DNA of 64,000 nucleotides from Stieleria magnilauensis (GTDB taxonomy: Bacteria; Planctomycetota; Planctomycetia; Pirellulales; Pirellulaceae), in assembly GCA_007753675.1 (NCBI GenBank), contig CP036432.1, forward strand, positions 6,422,394 to 6,486,393. The letters run 5' to 3'. Positions 16,247 to 25,345 of the stretch are shown here, piece by piece. The notes below the pieces were generated by a model. That model had not been told where the DNA came from. It made no database searches and saw only the letters and a program-made list of their open reading frames with translations. Position numbers and translations under genes: made by a program. The first letter of the stretch is position 1; each line of letters starts with the position of its first letter.

Positions 16247-16682
16247 GTTAGCGTTCCATCTGTCCAGGGTGGCCTTGCTGTCGGGGGCAGCTGCCGGCGG
16301 CCAGGCGTCACCCACGTAAATTCTGTAGCGGCCGCTCCCCACGTCTCTAGCACGCAGTTCATCGGCGTTGACGCTGAGGCGGCGCCTTGACGTCACTGGG
16401 GTATCTCTGAGCCCTACTTCCGCTCGACTCCCAACGGGCGGTGCGGCGTGCGGTCAAGGGGTTCAGTCTTTCGCTAAGAGAAAGGCCCACTGAATCACGC
16501 ATCGCATGTCACGAGGGAGTCTGGCGTCTGTTGATCCACCACGGGCCACGAGAGATCAAAACGCATTCGCGGTAGCATCCCTGGTAACCTACGGCCAGAA
16601 GACCCCTAAAGCTGGCGATAACCTTGAGCTGGCGATAGCCCTGCTCGCCATCCTGTCAACATACATAGATAGAACGCATGCC
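16247..16682 (+). mobile_element. IS66-derived short element (MITE-like), copy 1
   Basis: The left end is GTTAGCGTTCCATC at 16247 and the right end GATAGAACGCATG at 16668, degenerate forms of the inverted repeats GTAAGCGTTCTATC/GATAGAACGCTTAC of copy 3 at 54993. The interior shares long blocks with copy 2 (inverted, 28559-29123). No complete reading frame is present. The whole 713-bp gap 16000-16713 holds only this element and the SpoIIAA-like promoter. Confidence 0.65.
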
Positions 16683-16713
16683 TACTGGGGGCAATTAGTT
16701 CGTGCAATCCTGC

Positions 16714-17652
16714 TCATACCGAATCGGGGATAACCGTTTTAATCTCACCGATTACGCTGAGCGGAAACGTGATAGTCTGGTCCGTACGAACGCCCTCGGG
16801 GATCTCAACAAAACGGCACGCGACCACGGTGATGTTGTCGCTGCCACCGCCTTCATTCGCTTCTTCGACAAGCAAACGACACGCTTCGTCCATTCGTTCT
16901 GCGCTGGAAATGACGTTGCCGATGCGTTTTCGACTGAGATATTTGGTCAGCCCATCGGAGCAGAGTATCAGCGAGTCACCGATCCGAAGATCGATTGACG
17001 TCAAGTCTGAATAGACGTCTCCGGAGCCACCCACGACGTTCCATAACATTTGGTGCATCTTGCCTTTCGGATCAGGCTGCATTTCGTTGGAATGCATGCG
17101 ATGTGAAGCGGACACTGCACCAAGAGTATGGTCATTGGTTAGCTGATGAGTCTTTCCGTCGCGATTCAAGTAGCAACGACTATCGCCTGCGTGAACCAAA
17201 TACAATTTCGGCCACAAGACAAATGCCAATGTAAGCGTCGATCCCATTCCTCGTTGCGAGGGAGCGCCCGCAACTTCACGATCGATCATCCGTTGGCAAT
17301 GTGGAAGCATGTCAATGAAACACTCAAGGATCGGATCATGGCTTCCGTCGTCTGTTTGTATTGCATCGGTCGGCATCGCACGACAACCGGGTGCGTTCAG
17401 CAAGAAGTCGACGATTCCTTCGACCGCCAACTGACTGGCCCGCTCTCCTGCCGCGTGGCCACCCATCCCGTCTGCCACGACTAGAATCTTTCCTCGTCCC
17501 TCACCGAACATTCGAGTGTGATGATTGATTGGCAAACTAGATTGAAAAACCTTCATGGTTCGACCAACATCCGCGATCATGAATTGGTCTTCATTTGTTT
17601 CGCGTTTTCGGCCGATATCGGTCATTCCGAAGACTTCGATTCGGTGAGACAT
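16714..17652 (-). CDS. PP2C-family serine/threonine phosphatase
   Basis: The product has 312 residues and one PPM/PP2C catalytic domain. Metal-binding and signature motifs are present: RETNEDQF, VVADGMGGHAAGE, VHAGDSRCYL, LCSDGLTKYL and GGSDNITVVACRF. It would dephosphorylate Ser/Thr residues with Mn/Mg. An insertion near residues 110-135 is family-variable. It follows the sigma-70 gene by 52 bp on the same strand and is probably co-transcribed, which suggests a signalling link but does not prove one. Confidence 0.92.
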   Translation of the reverse strand: MSHRIEVFGMTDIGRKRETNEDQFMIADVGRTMKVFQSSLPINHHTRMFGEGRGKILVVADGMGGHAAGERASQLAVEGIVDFLLNAPGCRAMPTDAIQTDDGSHDPILECFIDMLPHCQRMIDREVAGAPSQRGMGSTLTLAFVLWPKLYLVHAGDSRCYLNRDGKTHQLTNDHTLGAVSASHRMHSNEMQPDPKGKMHQMLWNVVGGSGDVYSDLTSIDLRIGDSLILCSDGLTKYLSRKRIGNVISSAERMDEACRLLVEEANEGGGSDNITVVACRFVEIPEGVRTDQTITFPLSVIGEIKTVIPDSV

Positions 17653-17704
17653 GAGTGCTCCATTCGTGTTCGTGAAGTGGCAAGAGTCAAACGGAGATCG
17701 GTTA

Positions 17705-19102
17705 TCAGCTCAAGTAGCGTCGCAACACGTCGGATTCCTCATTTTGCAATAGCGCGTAGATCGCTCGCTGCTCGATTTGACGAATTCGTTCGCGGGAGAT
17801 GCCGAAGACCCTTGCAACGTCCGCAAGTGATCGCGATTCACCGTCGTCTAGCCCGAACCGAAGTTTCAAGACTTTGCGCTCTCGCGGTTCTAGGTGCCCA
17901 AGCAATGAGTTGATTCGGTAGCGTAGTTCAACCAATTCCACCGACTCGACTGGATTCTCAGTTCGCGTACAGGGTAAGCGACTGCCCTGTGGCCTGACTT
18001 CTTGATCGGCAAATCCGGACGCGTCCAAGCTAATGATCGCACCAATGGAATGCTCCACCCTTTGAAACTGGGTTTCCGTCAATCCAATTAACGCACAGAG
18101 TTCACGACGGCTTGGTTTGTGTCCAATCTCCTGCCTGAGTTGTCCAATTGCCTTCATGACCCTTGTTGCCTCAGCCATCGCGTGGGGAGGCAGTTTGACC
18201 GTCCGGCTTTGGGTGGCAGCAGCACGAATGACCGCCTGTCGAATCCACCAAGTCGCATAGGTCGAAAACTTGAATCCACGACGATGATCGAATTTCTCGG
18301 CGGCCCTCATCAGACCGGCGTTACCTTCTTGGATCAGGTCCAGCAATGCGACGCCGCGACCGCGGTACTTCTTTGCGACCGAGATCACCAAACGAAGGTT
18401 GCCTTCGCATAAATCCTTTTTCGCCTGAACGTATCGCGAGTATTCATATTGGATTTTGGCGAATCGGTATCGAAATCGCGACGGCGTGTGCGCTGTCGCG
18501 AAGCTGAACGCTCGAATTTCGGCTTCGGACGTTTTTTGCTGACGTACGTATCGTGTTGCCTGTCGATCCAGCTCAAGTAACGTCGCGTAGTGGCGTTCAA
18601 CGTAATCGAACTTCACTCCGACTTCTTCAACCAAACGGATCGCCCGTTCACGTCGCCGCAGGAAGCGAGCATAGGTGCCCCGCCTTCTTCGCCGAGTAGT
18701 GGATCGTTTGGTTGACGTCGCGAAATCATCGGATTGGGAATCAAGAATGGCGATCAGTGTCCGCAAGTTGGACTGGAGAGTAGCGACGGCGCGTGCTTTG
18801 GCACGTTGATCTCGAATTTCAAAGTCGAGCACTCGATCGGCGCGACCACCTCCATCGGCAAGGACAATCAGTTCCTCAGTGACTGCTTGCATCACCGAAC
18901 CGATCCGCAACATTTCGCGACGGACCACTGTGCGGGCATTGTCGATTTCAGTAGCAAGTTCCAACTCGCGAGATCGAGAGAGGAGTGGTGTATGACCCAT
19001 TTGTTGCAAGTAGATTGCAGTCGAGTCAGCCATCTCGTCGTAAGAGTCAGTCGAGGTCGTCGTCTGACCTGTCCACGTGTCCGCTGATGTGATTGAGACC
19101 AC
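17705..19102 (-). CDS. Sigma-70 family RNA polymerase sigma factor (group 2, RpoD-like)
   Basis: The product has 465 residues. Region 1.2 is [18 protein letters not shown]; regions 2.1-2.4 are [33 protein letters not shown] and [12 protein letters not shown]; region 3 covers [12 protein letters not shown]; region 4.2 is [21 protein letters not shown] spacer rich in Arg (TRRRRRG) separates regions 1.2 and 2. It lacks a long region 1.1, so it is an alternative rather than the main sigma factor. A sigma-54-like promoter lies upstream, suggesting a sigma cascade. The PP2C gene follows. Confidence 0.93.
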   Translation of the reverse strand: MVSITSADTWTGQTTTSTDSYDEMADSTAIYLQQMGHTPLLSRSRELELATEIDNARTVVRREMLRIGSVMQAVTEELIVLADGGGRADRVLDFEIRDQRAKARAVATLQSNLRTLIAILDSQSDDFATSTKRSTTRRRRRGTYARFLRRRERAIRLVEEVGVKFDYVERHYATLLELDRQATRYVRQQKTSEAEIRAFSFATAHTPSRFRYRFAKIQYEYSRYVQAKKDLCEGNLRLVISVAKKYRGRGVALLDLIQEGNAGLMRAAEKFDHRRGFKFSTYATWWIRQAVIRAAATQSRTVKLPPHAMAEATRVMKAIGQLRQEIGHKPSRRELCALIGLTETQFQRVEHSIGAIISLDASGFADQEVRPQGSRLPCTRTENPVESVELVELRYRINSLLGHLEPRERKVLKLRFGLDDGESRSLADVARVFGISRERIRQIEQRAIYALLQNEESDVLRRYLS

Positions 19103-19171
19103 GGTATTACCTAGTTCGATGAGGTTGGCCTTTGCAGCGCATTGACAATGCGACGCACGACCTACTTGCTA

Positions 19172-19187
19172 AGCAACAATCATGCCG
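19172..19187 (-). promoter_or_regulatory. Putative sigma-54 promoter for the sigma-70/PP2C operon
   Basis: The minus strand reads CGGCATG-ATTG-TTGCT: perfect -12, five of seven at -24. It lies about 70 bp before the start codon. Confidence 0.55.
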
Positions 19188-19238
19188 AACATGAATCGGC
19201 CTATCGGCGGGCGTTCTGCGACAGCGGATCCTGGCAAT

Positions 19239-19253
19239 CGAGGCATCATGCCT
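19239..19253. promoter_or_regulatory. Palindrome upstream of the sigma-70 gene
   Basis: GAGGCAT-C-ATGCCTC is a perfect 7+1+7 inverted repeat, 52 bp from the -24 element. It differs from the CGACCA palindrome, so it may be an operator for another regulator. Confidence 0.35.
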
Positions 19254-19353
19254 CACTGGGGCATAATTGTGCTGTCACATAGTTGCTCGCTGGAGGCAAG
19301 GGCGATCCACCCCGATCCGGATGAGTCGCAGGATAATTGAGCAACTCGCCGAA

Positions 19354-20022
19354 TCATTCTTTGGAGGTCAGGACCAGAAAACCTCGGCTCGTCTCCGACG
19401 ATGAATCAACGGTCACCATCGACGAGTGCAGCAATGGATGGCGAACCCAACAAGGAGGCAGCTTGTATCGGGCGACATCCATCAGCAAGAACATATCTTC
19501 TTGCGAGTGGAAAGCAGCTAGTGGCGAGAAGTGCCCATGTCCTTTCTGGCCCAGACATCGACGATCAAAGTCTACGATGACCCGTTTGCTTGGATCGCCC
19601 ACCGCACCCACCAAGAGCATTCGACATTCGTCGACCGATAGCTCATCCGCCTTTATGACATCGACGGTGACGGCGAAGAGAGATAGCATTGTTGCTAGCT
19701 GCGCCAGAGTATTTCCGTGTTTCTCGACCTCAATCGGACGACGAAAGTGAAGTACGTCGTCGGTGAAGAAGTTGTCCTGAGTAAATACCTTATATGGGTA
19801 GATTTGCGGTGAGTCTGGAGCTGGAACGCAAAGCGAATTTAAAGCCGTGACGGCACTGGCAATTCCACAATAGGTCATGAACTCTTCGCTAACGAATGAG
19901 CGGCACAAGCTCCAGAAATGCGGCTTGATGTCGGCATGATCGAAGAGGTCAGCGCCTTGCTGACAATTGGTATAAACAATGTCGGCGATAGGCACGTTCT
20001 GTGGTGACGTGTTTGGCTGCAT
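19354..20022 (-). CDS. Phytochelatin synthase-like cysteine peptidase
   Basis: The product has 222 residues, the usual size of bacterial PCS-like proteins. The papain-like triad is visible: C52 in TYCGIASAVTALNSL, H164 in GHGHFSPLAAF and D182 in LLMDVARYKLPPCWV. Bacterial members mainly cleave glycine from glutathione and make little or no phytochelatin. No signal peptide is apparent. The FAD oxidoreductase gene ends only 9 bp before its start, so the two form an operon; a joint role in thiol or xenobiotic-conjugate turnover is an inference. Confidence 0.9.
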   Translation of the reverse strand: MQPNTSPQNVPIADIVYTNCQQGADLFDHADIKPHFWSLCRSFVSEEFMTYCGIASAVTALNSLCVPAPDSPQIYPYKVFTQDNFFTDDVLHFRRPIEVEKHGNTLAQLATMLSLFAVTVDVIKADELSVDECRMLLVGAVGDPSKRVIVDFDRRCLGQKGHGHFSPLAAFHSQEDMFLLMDVARYKLPPCWVRHPLLHSSMVTVDSSSETSRGFLVLTSKE

Positions 20023-20031
20023 TCTCGGTTC

Positions 20032-21282
20032 CTAATCAGGCTGATCGCTAGTGGAAGCTCGTTTAGACTCGACATGCTCCGGCTGAAACCCCATGCCAAT
20101 GTACTTTCCGGCCAAACGTCTCAGGATCGGAGCGAACAGCCACGCTCCGATTTTGGCATACCACGGAACAAGGATCGCCTGATCGGGCGACGTGTTTCCG
20201 CCGAACAGCATCGCGTGCATGCGAACCTGCCAGTGTTGCGTTTTGCGAGCCGCCGGTTCGCGGCGAGTTTGGACCGCTTGCAGATGCTTGGTTGCGAGCG
20301 AACCAGAACGCAGCGGCTCGGTCAGGAGGTTTGCCGCAGCCACCGCATCCTGAATCGCGACATTGATTCCCACTCCGCCCATCGGTGACATCGCATGTGC
20401 GGCATCACCAATAAAAAGCAATCCATCTTCGTACCATTTCGGTAGGTGATTGACCTGCACGGTCAGCAGCTTGACGTCTTTCCAATCGCCCAGTCCTTCC
20501 GCGACCTGCTTTAGCGAGGGACACACCACGCCAATCGTTTCACGAAAATGATTGAGTCCACGCTGCTTAATTGCGTCAAATCCGCCTTTGCGAATAATCA
20601 TCGCGACTTGATAGTGAGTGCGACGCGGGATGGTGACCAGCATGTGGCCGTCTCTGAACCACGCCAACGTGTGACCATCGTCTTCTGCCGGACGATCCAG
20701 TCGGAACCAAAGTGCGTCAATCGGCACGCCGTCCTCGATGACCTGCTGATTCGTGGCCGCGCGAAGGGTCGAACTGCGTCCGTCGGCTGCAACGACCAGA
20801 TCAGCTCGAATCGTGTACTCGCCATCAGGCGATTCACATCGTACGCCGACCACCTTGCCGTGCTCGCGGATCACGTCGCTGGCATGAGTATTCATCCGCA
20901 GATCGAACGTGTCGAACTTTCGCCCTTGCTCGCTGAGAAGAGTCAGGAAATCCCACTGCGGGACGAAGCCAATGAATTTGCACTTTGTTGGCAGATGGGC
21001 GAACGTCGGACCGGCGATCGATCGACCTTCAAAATTCACATACAGCTGTTCCGCTCGAAAATCGGTGATTTCAAGGACTTGGTCGAGCAGTCCCAGTTCG
21101 TTCATCAGTTCCAGAGTGGAAGGATGAATCGTGTCGCCCCGAAAGTCGCGCAGAAAATCCGCGTGCTTCTCCAACACGACGACCGGCACCCCGGCGCGGG
21201 CCAGTAAAAAGCCAAGAAAGATTCCCGCAGGTCCGCCGCCCACGATGCAACAGGTAGTGGTTTCAACTTTGTCCATTTTCAT
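20032..21282 (-). CDS. FAD-dependent aromatic-ring hydroxylase-type oxidoreductase
   Basis: The product has 416 residues with the PHBH-fold pattern: dinucleotide-binding VGGGPAGIFLGFLLARAG at the N-terminus, the conserved RGDTIHPSTLELMNELGLLD, DG motif VVAADGRSSTLR near residue 165, and GDAAHAMSPMGGVGINVAIQD near 290. The enzyme would use FAD and NAD(P)H to hydroxylate or oxidise a small substrate that cannot be told from sequence. It is the first gene of the operon with the phytochelatin synthase-like gene and is divergent from the persulfide genes across a 254-bp spacer. Confidence 0.9.
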   Translation of the reverse strand: MKMDKVETTTCCIVGGGPAGIFLGFLLARAGVPVVVLEKHADFLRDFRGDTIHPSTLELMNELGLLDQVLEITDFRAEQLYVNFEGRSIAGPTFAHLPTKCKFIGFVPQWDFLTLLSEQGRKFDTFDLRMNTHASDVIREHGKVVGVRCESPDGEYTIRADLVVAADGRSSTLRAATNQQVIEDGVPIDALWFRLDRPAEDDGHTLAWFRDGHMLVTIPRRTHYQVAMIIRKGGFDAIKQRGLNHFRETIGVVCPSLKQVAEGLGDWKDVKLLTVQVNHLPKWYEDGLLFIGDAAHAMSPMGGVGINVAIQDAVAAANLLTEPLRSGSLATKHLQAVQTRREPAARKTQHWQVRMHAMLFGGNTSPDQAILVPWYAKIGAWLFAPILRRLAGKYIGMGFQPEHVESKRASTSDQPD

Positions 21283-21536
21283 TAGTTCTCGATTTTGTCA
21301 ACTTTCGGATTGAATTATCCTCGATTGACCAGTCATTGCCATCGGTGCCCAACGATGTGGCTGCGAATTCGCGGCAAATTCTGCTTGCCAAGCTGCAGCC
21401 AGTCGATGACGTCGGTGTCATCAGTACTCGGACGAGAAGAATTCGATAGAATACACTTCCGGTTGATTCACGGCGAATTAGGAACCATGAGCATAACGAA
21501 TCGACGATCGCATACTCAGCATTCAAGGAGAGACTC

Positions 21537-21986
21537 ATGCAGGATCAAATCAAAATCAACGACGCAATTACCGTTGGAGCACAGCCCACGGCTGAACAAC
21601 TCAGCGGTCTCAAAGATTCGGGATTTCGGTCGGTCCTGAATCTGCGAGCCGACGGCGAAGACGATCAACCTCTGTCGCCTCATGACGAAGGCGAACAAGC
21701 CAAACAGCTCGGCCTCGAATATGAGAACATTCCTGTCACGATGAAGACCATGTCGCCGGAACTCGTCGATCGCGTTCGAGGTCAGTTCGGCAAACTGCCA
21801 ACGCCAATCTACGTTCACTGCCAGAAAGGAAAACGTGCGGGCGCGATGGCAATGATGCACACCGCCTGCGAAGCGGGCAAGAGCGGTGACGAGACGTTGG
21901 CGATGGCCGAGCAAATGGGGTTTGAGTGTAACCAGCCACAGCTTGCCGAGTTCGTGAAGAGTTACGTGGACAACAATCGCAAATAG
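21537..21986 (+). CDS. DUF442/BLH-type phosphatase-like protein
   Basis: The product has 149 residues. It opens with the family signature INDAITVGAQPTAEQLSGLKDSGFRSVLNLR and has the phosphatase loop HCQKGKR (Cys95, Arg100), the short C-x4-R form typical of DUF442 (beta-lactamase hydrolase-like) proteins. These occur with sulfur-oxidation genes, often fused to persulfide dioxygenases. The next gene starts 11 bp downstream and is exactly such an enzyme. The role in sulfide or persulfide metabolism is by association; the substrate is unknown. Confidence 0.88.
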   Translation: MQDQIKINDAITVGAQPTAEQLSGLKDSGFRSVLNLRADGEDDQPLSPHDEGEQAKQLGLEYENIPVTMKTMSPELVDRVRGQFGKLPTPIYVHCQKGKRAGAMAMMHTACEAGKSGDETLAMAEQMGFECNQPQLAEFVKSYVDNNRK

Positions 21987-21997
21987 GAAACGCAACG

Positions 21998-23416
21998 ATG
22001 CTGCTATATCAACGCTTCGTACCGGGGTTGGCGATCGCCTCTTACGTGGTCGGCGACGAACGGAGCGGTCAGGCCGTCGTCGTCGATCCGACGAGAGATG
22101 TCGACGACTACATTCGCTACGCCAAGGACAACGATTTGCACATTCGTCATGTGCTGGAAACCCACGTGCATGCCGACTACGTCTGTGGGTCGAGTGAACT
22201 GAAGGCTCGTCTGGGAAAGGACGTTGAAATCCATTGCTCAGGCGCTGGCGACGATGAGTGGACTCCGCCTTATGCCGACCATGTTGTCAGCGATGGAGAT
22301 GAAGTCGCCGTCGGCAGCGTACGGCTTAAAGCCATGCACACTCCCGGTCACACACCAGAGCACACGTCTTGGGCGCTTTACGATGACTCCCGCAGTCGAG
22401 ATACGCCGTGGCTCATTTTCACGGGTGACTTTCTGTTTGTGGGCGATGTCGGACGCCCGGACTTGCTCGGCAAGGAAGCTCAGCAGCAACTTGCCCATCA
22501 GCTCTACCAAAGCGTCTTCGAGCGTCTGTCCGGTTGGCCCGACATCACCGAGATTTTTCCGGGACACGGAGCGGGATCACTCTGCGGCAAAGCAATCAGC
22601 TCGCGCCGCAGCTCGACTGTTGGATACGAACGTCGTTTCAATGCGTCACTCAAGGAGAAGCCAGAGGCCGGATGGGTTGCGGACTTGTTGGGCGACATGC
22701 CGTTGACTCCGCCGTATTTTCGGCGCATGAAGCAAGTCAACAGCAAGGGACCAAAGGCTATCGGAAATCTGCAATCGGGCGAGCAGCGATGGAATGCGAA
22801 GAGCGTGCATGAGCGCGTTTGCGATAACTGTCTGATTGTAGACGTTCGGTCCAAGGAAGCGTTCTCAGCCGCCCACATTCCCGGCTCGATCAATATTCCC
22901 TTCGGTCCGACGTTGCCGACTTGGGCCGGCTGGGTATTGCCGTACGACCGACCGACGCTGCTTGTTCTGGATGAACCCGGACGACTGCAGGAAGTCAATA
23001 CACATCTGTTGCGTGTCGGATTCGACGACGTTCGGGGGTACTTGGAAGGCGGCATCGATGCGTGGGAGACCAGCGGTTTTGAATTGACCACGCTCAAGAC
23101 GCAGTCCGTCCACGAGCTACAAAAATCGATCTCGCACTCGCAGGACGCGATCACGGTCTTGGATGTACGGACGGAGAAAGAATGGAACAGCGGCCATATT
23201 GACCGAGCGCTCCACATTCACGGCGGGACGTTGCAAGATCGGTACTCGGAAATCTCGCGAGACAAGCCGGTCGCAGTGATCTGCGGCAGCGGCTATCGCG
23301 GCAGCATCGCGGCCTCGTTCCTGCAGCGTGAAGGCTATGAGAGGGTCTCCAACGTGATGGGTGGAATGAGTGCGTGGAAGGCTGCCGAATTGCCTACGGA
23401 GAAGAACAACTCGTGA
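21998..23416 (+). CDS. Persulfide dioxygenase-rhodanese fusion (ETHE1/CstB-like)
   Basis: The product has 472 residues. Residues 1-240 form a metallo-beta-lactamase domain with metal ligands in ETHVHADYVCGS, MHTPGHTPEHTSW and FTGDFLFVGDVGRPDL, as in ETHE1-type persulfide dioxygenases. A first rhodanese domain (about 265-355) lacks the active-site Cys (LLVLDEPGR), and a second (about 370-465) keeps it (CGSGYRGS). The protein would oxidise glutathione persulfide to sulfite and transfer sulfane sulfur. It lies between the DUF442 gene and a TauE-like sulfite exporter gene, a classic sulfide-detoxification set. Confidence 0.92.
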   Translation: MLLYQRFVPGLAIASYVVGDERSGQAVVVDPTRDVDDYIRYAKDNDLHIRHVLETHVHADYVCGSSELKARLGKDVEIHCSGAGDDEWTPPYADHVVSDGDEVAVGSVRLKAMHTPGHTPEHTSWALYDDSRSRDTPWLIFTGDFLFVGDVGRPDLLGKEAQQQLAHQLYQSVFERLSGWPDITEIFPGHGAGSLCGKAISSRRSSTVGYERRFNASLKEKPEAGWVADLLGDMPLTPPYFRRMKQVNSKGPKAIGNLQSGEQRWNAKSVHERVCDNCLIVDVRSKEAFSAAHIPGSINIPFGPTLPTWAGWVLPYDRPTLLVLDEPGRLQEVNTHLLRVGFDDVRGYLEGGIDAWETSGFELTTLKTQSVHELQKSISHSQDAITVLDVRTEKEWNSGHIDRALHIHGGTLQDRYSEISRDKPVAVICGSGYRGSIAASFLQREGYERVSNVMGGMSAWKAAELPTEKNNS

Positions 23417-23883
23417 CGGTGTCAATACTGCTTGCCCTCGTTTTGGCAATGCTGGTTGGCCTGTCGTTGGGAATGCTCGGTAGCGGCGGGGCGATCGTGA
23501 TGTTGCCCGTGCTCGTTTACGTTGCCGGAGTCTCGGCACAGAACGCGGTGAGCATGTCGCTGGCGATCGTTGGCGGCACGAGCGTTCTTGGGGCGTTTGC
23601 CCAGTTTCGCAAAGGACACTTTCATCTCAAGGCGACGATCATCTTTTCCGCCACGGGCGTTGCGGGAGCCTTTCTGCTCGCAGCTTGCGTGGGCATGCTC
23701 GTCGGTAACTGGGCTTCTTCGCGCGTGACAGAATCGTCGCTCAAACGTGGCTTCGCGTGGTTTGTCATCCTCACGGCGGTCGTGATTGGCACCGTCAATA
23801 TTTACGGACTGTTCAAGCCATCAGTACATCCGCGTGCGGCCAGCGCTGCCCAAATGATACCAGCCGGAAATGCGATCGCATGA
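23413..23883 (+). CDS. TauE/SafE-family sulfite exporter, internally shortened
   Basis: The start GTG 23413 overlaps the preceding stop (GTGA), showing translational coupling. The 156-residue product begins like TauE (LGMLGSGGAIVMLPVLVYVAGVS, then AVSMSLAIVGGTSVLGAFAQF) but jumps from GVAGAFLLAACVGMLVG to a C-terminal part (GFAWFVILTAVVIGTVNIYGL). TauE proteins normally have about 250 residues and eight helices; some 85-90 residues seem to be missing. The frame is intact, but export function is doubtful. The last 82 bp overlap the convergent rhomboid-like gene. Confidence 0.7.
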   Translation: MTVSILLALVLAMLVGLSLGMLGSGGAIVMLPVLVYVAGVSAQNAVSMSLAIVGGTSVLGAFAQFRKGHFHLKATIIFSATGVAGAFLLAACVGMLVGNWASSRVTESSLKRGFAWFVILTAVVIGTVNIYGLFKPSVHPRAASAAQMIPAGNAIA

Positions 23884-24470
23884 GCTAAGTCGGCGGCCAA
23901 CAGGTGGCCGTCTTCCGGAAGATGAAATGCGGACCACGCCAGTCGGGATAGCAGTACAACGCCAACGGCTGACAGGACGGGCGTTCGCCACTTCTTCCAA
24001 CTCGCAATGCCAAACCCAAGACACCCGTAATACCCTGCCGATGGGCCGACATCGCGAATCGAGTACAGCAGATCGCCACGCAATGTCTGCATGGCCGACA
24101 AGGGAAGACTAATACCAAGCGAAACGATCAGCAGCGTCAGTAGGTGAATCCCGAAGAATGTCACCATCGCCCGCCGGGTTCCCTGCGACCACTCGACCCA
24201 GCCCACGGCACCCGCAAACATGGTGAGCGAAGCATAGAATTTCCAGCCACCGGCGGTGAACAGGATCGACGTCAACAGCCGATGCAGATGTCCTTCGAGC
24301 AACAGCTTCGTCGAATAACCTGCATCATGATGAAGCTCGGTATCAAGCGGACCTACATGCGTGTGACCGTAGATGCCGAATCCGATCAGCAGTGCCAGAG
24401 CGACCAACGTGAATGGAAGACGCTGAATGGGACGCTGGCGAATGTCTGTTTCATTGATGCGCGAAATCAC
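23802..24470 (-). CDS. Rhomboid-like intramembrane protease candidate
   Basis: The product has 222 residues and about six transmembrane segments. A loop EGHLHRLLTSILFT resembles the rhomboid L1 region, GPSAGYYGCLG the GxSG serine motif, and DLAHAIAF the C-terminal histidine helix. A Ser/His dyad is thus plausible, but the order of helices and the weak match keep this uncertain. The GTG start overlaps the TGA of the HEPN gene (GTGA), implying translational coupling to it. Its end overlaps the convergent TauE gene. Confidence 0.55.
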   Translation of the reverse strand: MISRINETDIRQRPIQRLPFTLVALALLIGFGIYGHTHVGPLDTELHHDAGYSTKLLLEGHLHRLLTSILFTAGGWKFYASLTMFAGAVGWVEWSQGTRRAMVTFFGIHLLTLLIVSLGISLPLSAMQTLRGDLLYSIRDVGPSAGYYGCLGFGIASWKKWRTPVLSAVGVVLLSRLAWSAFHLPEDGHLLAADLAHAIAFPAGIIWAALAARGCTDGLNSP

Positions 24471-25330
24471 AACGTTCCGACCGCGCCAGCGATGATCAAC
24501 GATTGTTGAAAGCCTGACGAGACCGAGTCCGCTTTGTCCTGTGGAGTGAACAACGACGGGTTATCAGTATGCAACTCCGTTAGCAGTTCGGCGAGGCGCT
24601 CAGCAATACGGACGTTCGTGCGATCGGCTGTCTCGACAAGAAAACGCTCTACGTATCGAAGGTCGTGGTTGCTGGGGTTGATCGATTCACCCGGAGCCAC
24701 CTGCTGTTTGACCATCAACGTCAATCGTCGGGCGTCAGAATCGGTCAGCAGCCCCGTGTTGTGGGTAATGTTGTGACGTAGTTGCCATAGTATTCCAAGC
24801 GTCTTCGCACGCTCACGCTCAGCAGCAGGTTGCTGCCTTGCGTTGGGAAAGAGATTCTCCCAAGGCTGGTCGTCAAAATGGCATTTCAGCAACTGCCGAA
24901 AGCGCTCGTTGACGCCTTGATTGCTCAGCCATGTGTCCGACTCACAGAGCGCTCGCCCGACGGTGCCAGCGTCGAATTGAATACTTAGCAACCCCGCACT
25001 CGCCGAAAACTGGTCGAAACGGTTGTCGATGGTGTAGCTGGCGATCGAATCCACGCACAAAATCGCCAACTCCTTAATGAACCGTTCAAACGCCTCGATC
25101 AGGCTTACCAGTACCATCCGATGCAGTGACGATAGGTGTCGGTCAAGCACATTCTGATAAACGGCCTGACCATCAATGTGGTCATTCACATACTTAAGCA
25201 TCGCGACACTACCACCGATTCGTCGCTCAAAATTTCGTATCGGCGCGACATGGTTCGCCGGATTGGCTTGCGTGTGTTGAAGGAGATCGCGAACCTTCTG
25301 GTTCAGATCAATCGGAGGACGACCCGGCAT
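24467..25330 (-). CDS. HEPN-domain protein, putative RNase
   Basis: The product has 287 helical residues without membrane segments. The motif RHNITHN (R185, H190) within LWQLRHNITHNTGLLT has the R-x4-H spacing that forms the RNase active site of HEPN proteins in toxin-antitoxin, RiboL-PSP and abortive-infection systems. The preceding helices (SLIEAFERFIKELAIL) fit the MAE_28990/RiboL-PSP-like HEPN group. A 125-residue acidic protein is encoded 15 bp upstream and a rhomboid-like protein is coupled downstream. A defence or toxin function is inferred from the motif and operon only. Confidence 0.7.
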   Translation of the reverse strand: MPGRPPIDLNQKVRDLLQHTQANPANHVAPIRNFERRIGGSVAMLKYVNDHIDGQAVYQNVLDRHLSSLHRMVLVSLIEAFERFIKELAILCVDSIASYTIDNRFDQFSASAGLLSIQFDAGTVGRALCESDTWLSNQGVNERFRQLLKCHFDDQPWENLFPNARQQPAAERERAKTLGILWQLRHNITHNTGLLTDSDARRLTLMVKQQVAPGESINPSNHDLRYVERFLVETADRTNVRIAERLAELLTELHTDNPSLFTPQDKADSVSSGFQQSLIIAGAVGTL

Positions 25331-25345
25331 GGTTACCCCTACTTC

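Noticed and set aside
21470-21490. GG-N10-GC upstream of the DUF442 gene
   Set aside because: Only the four core bases match; such cores are expected by chance hundreds of times in this window.
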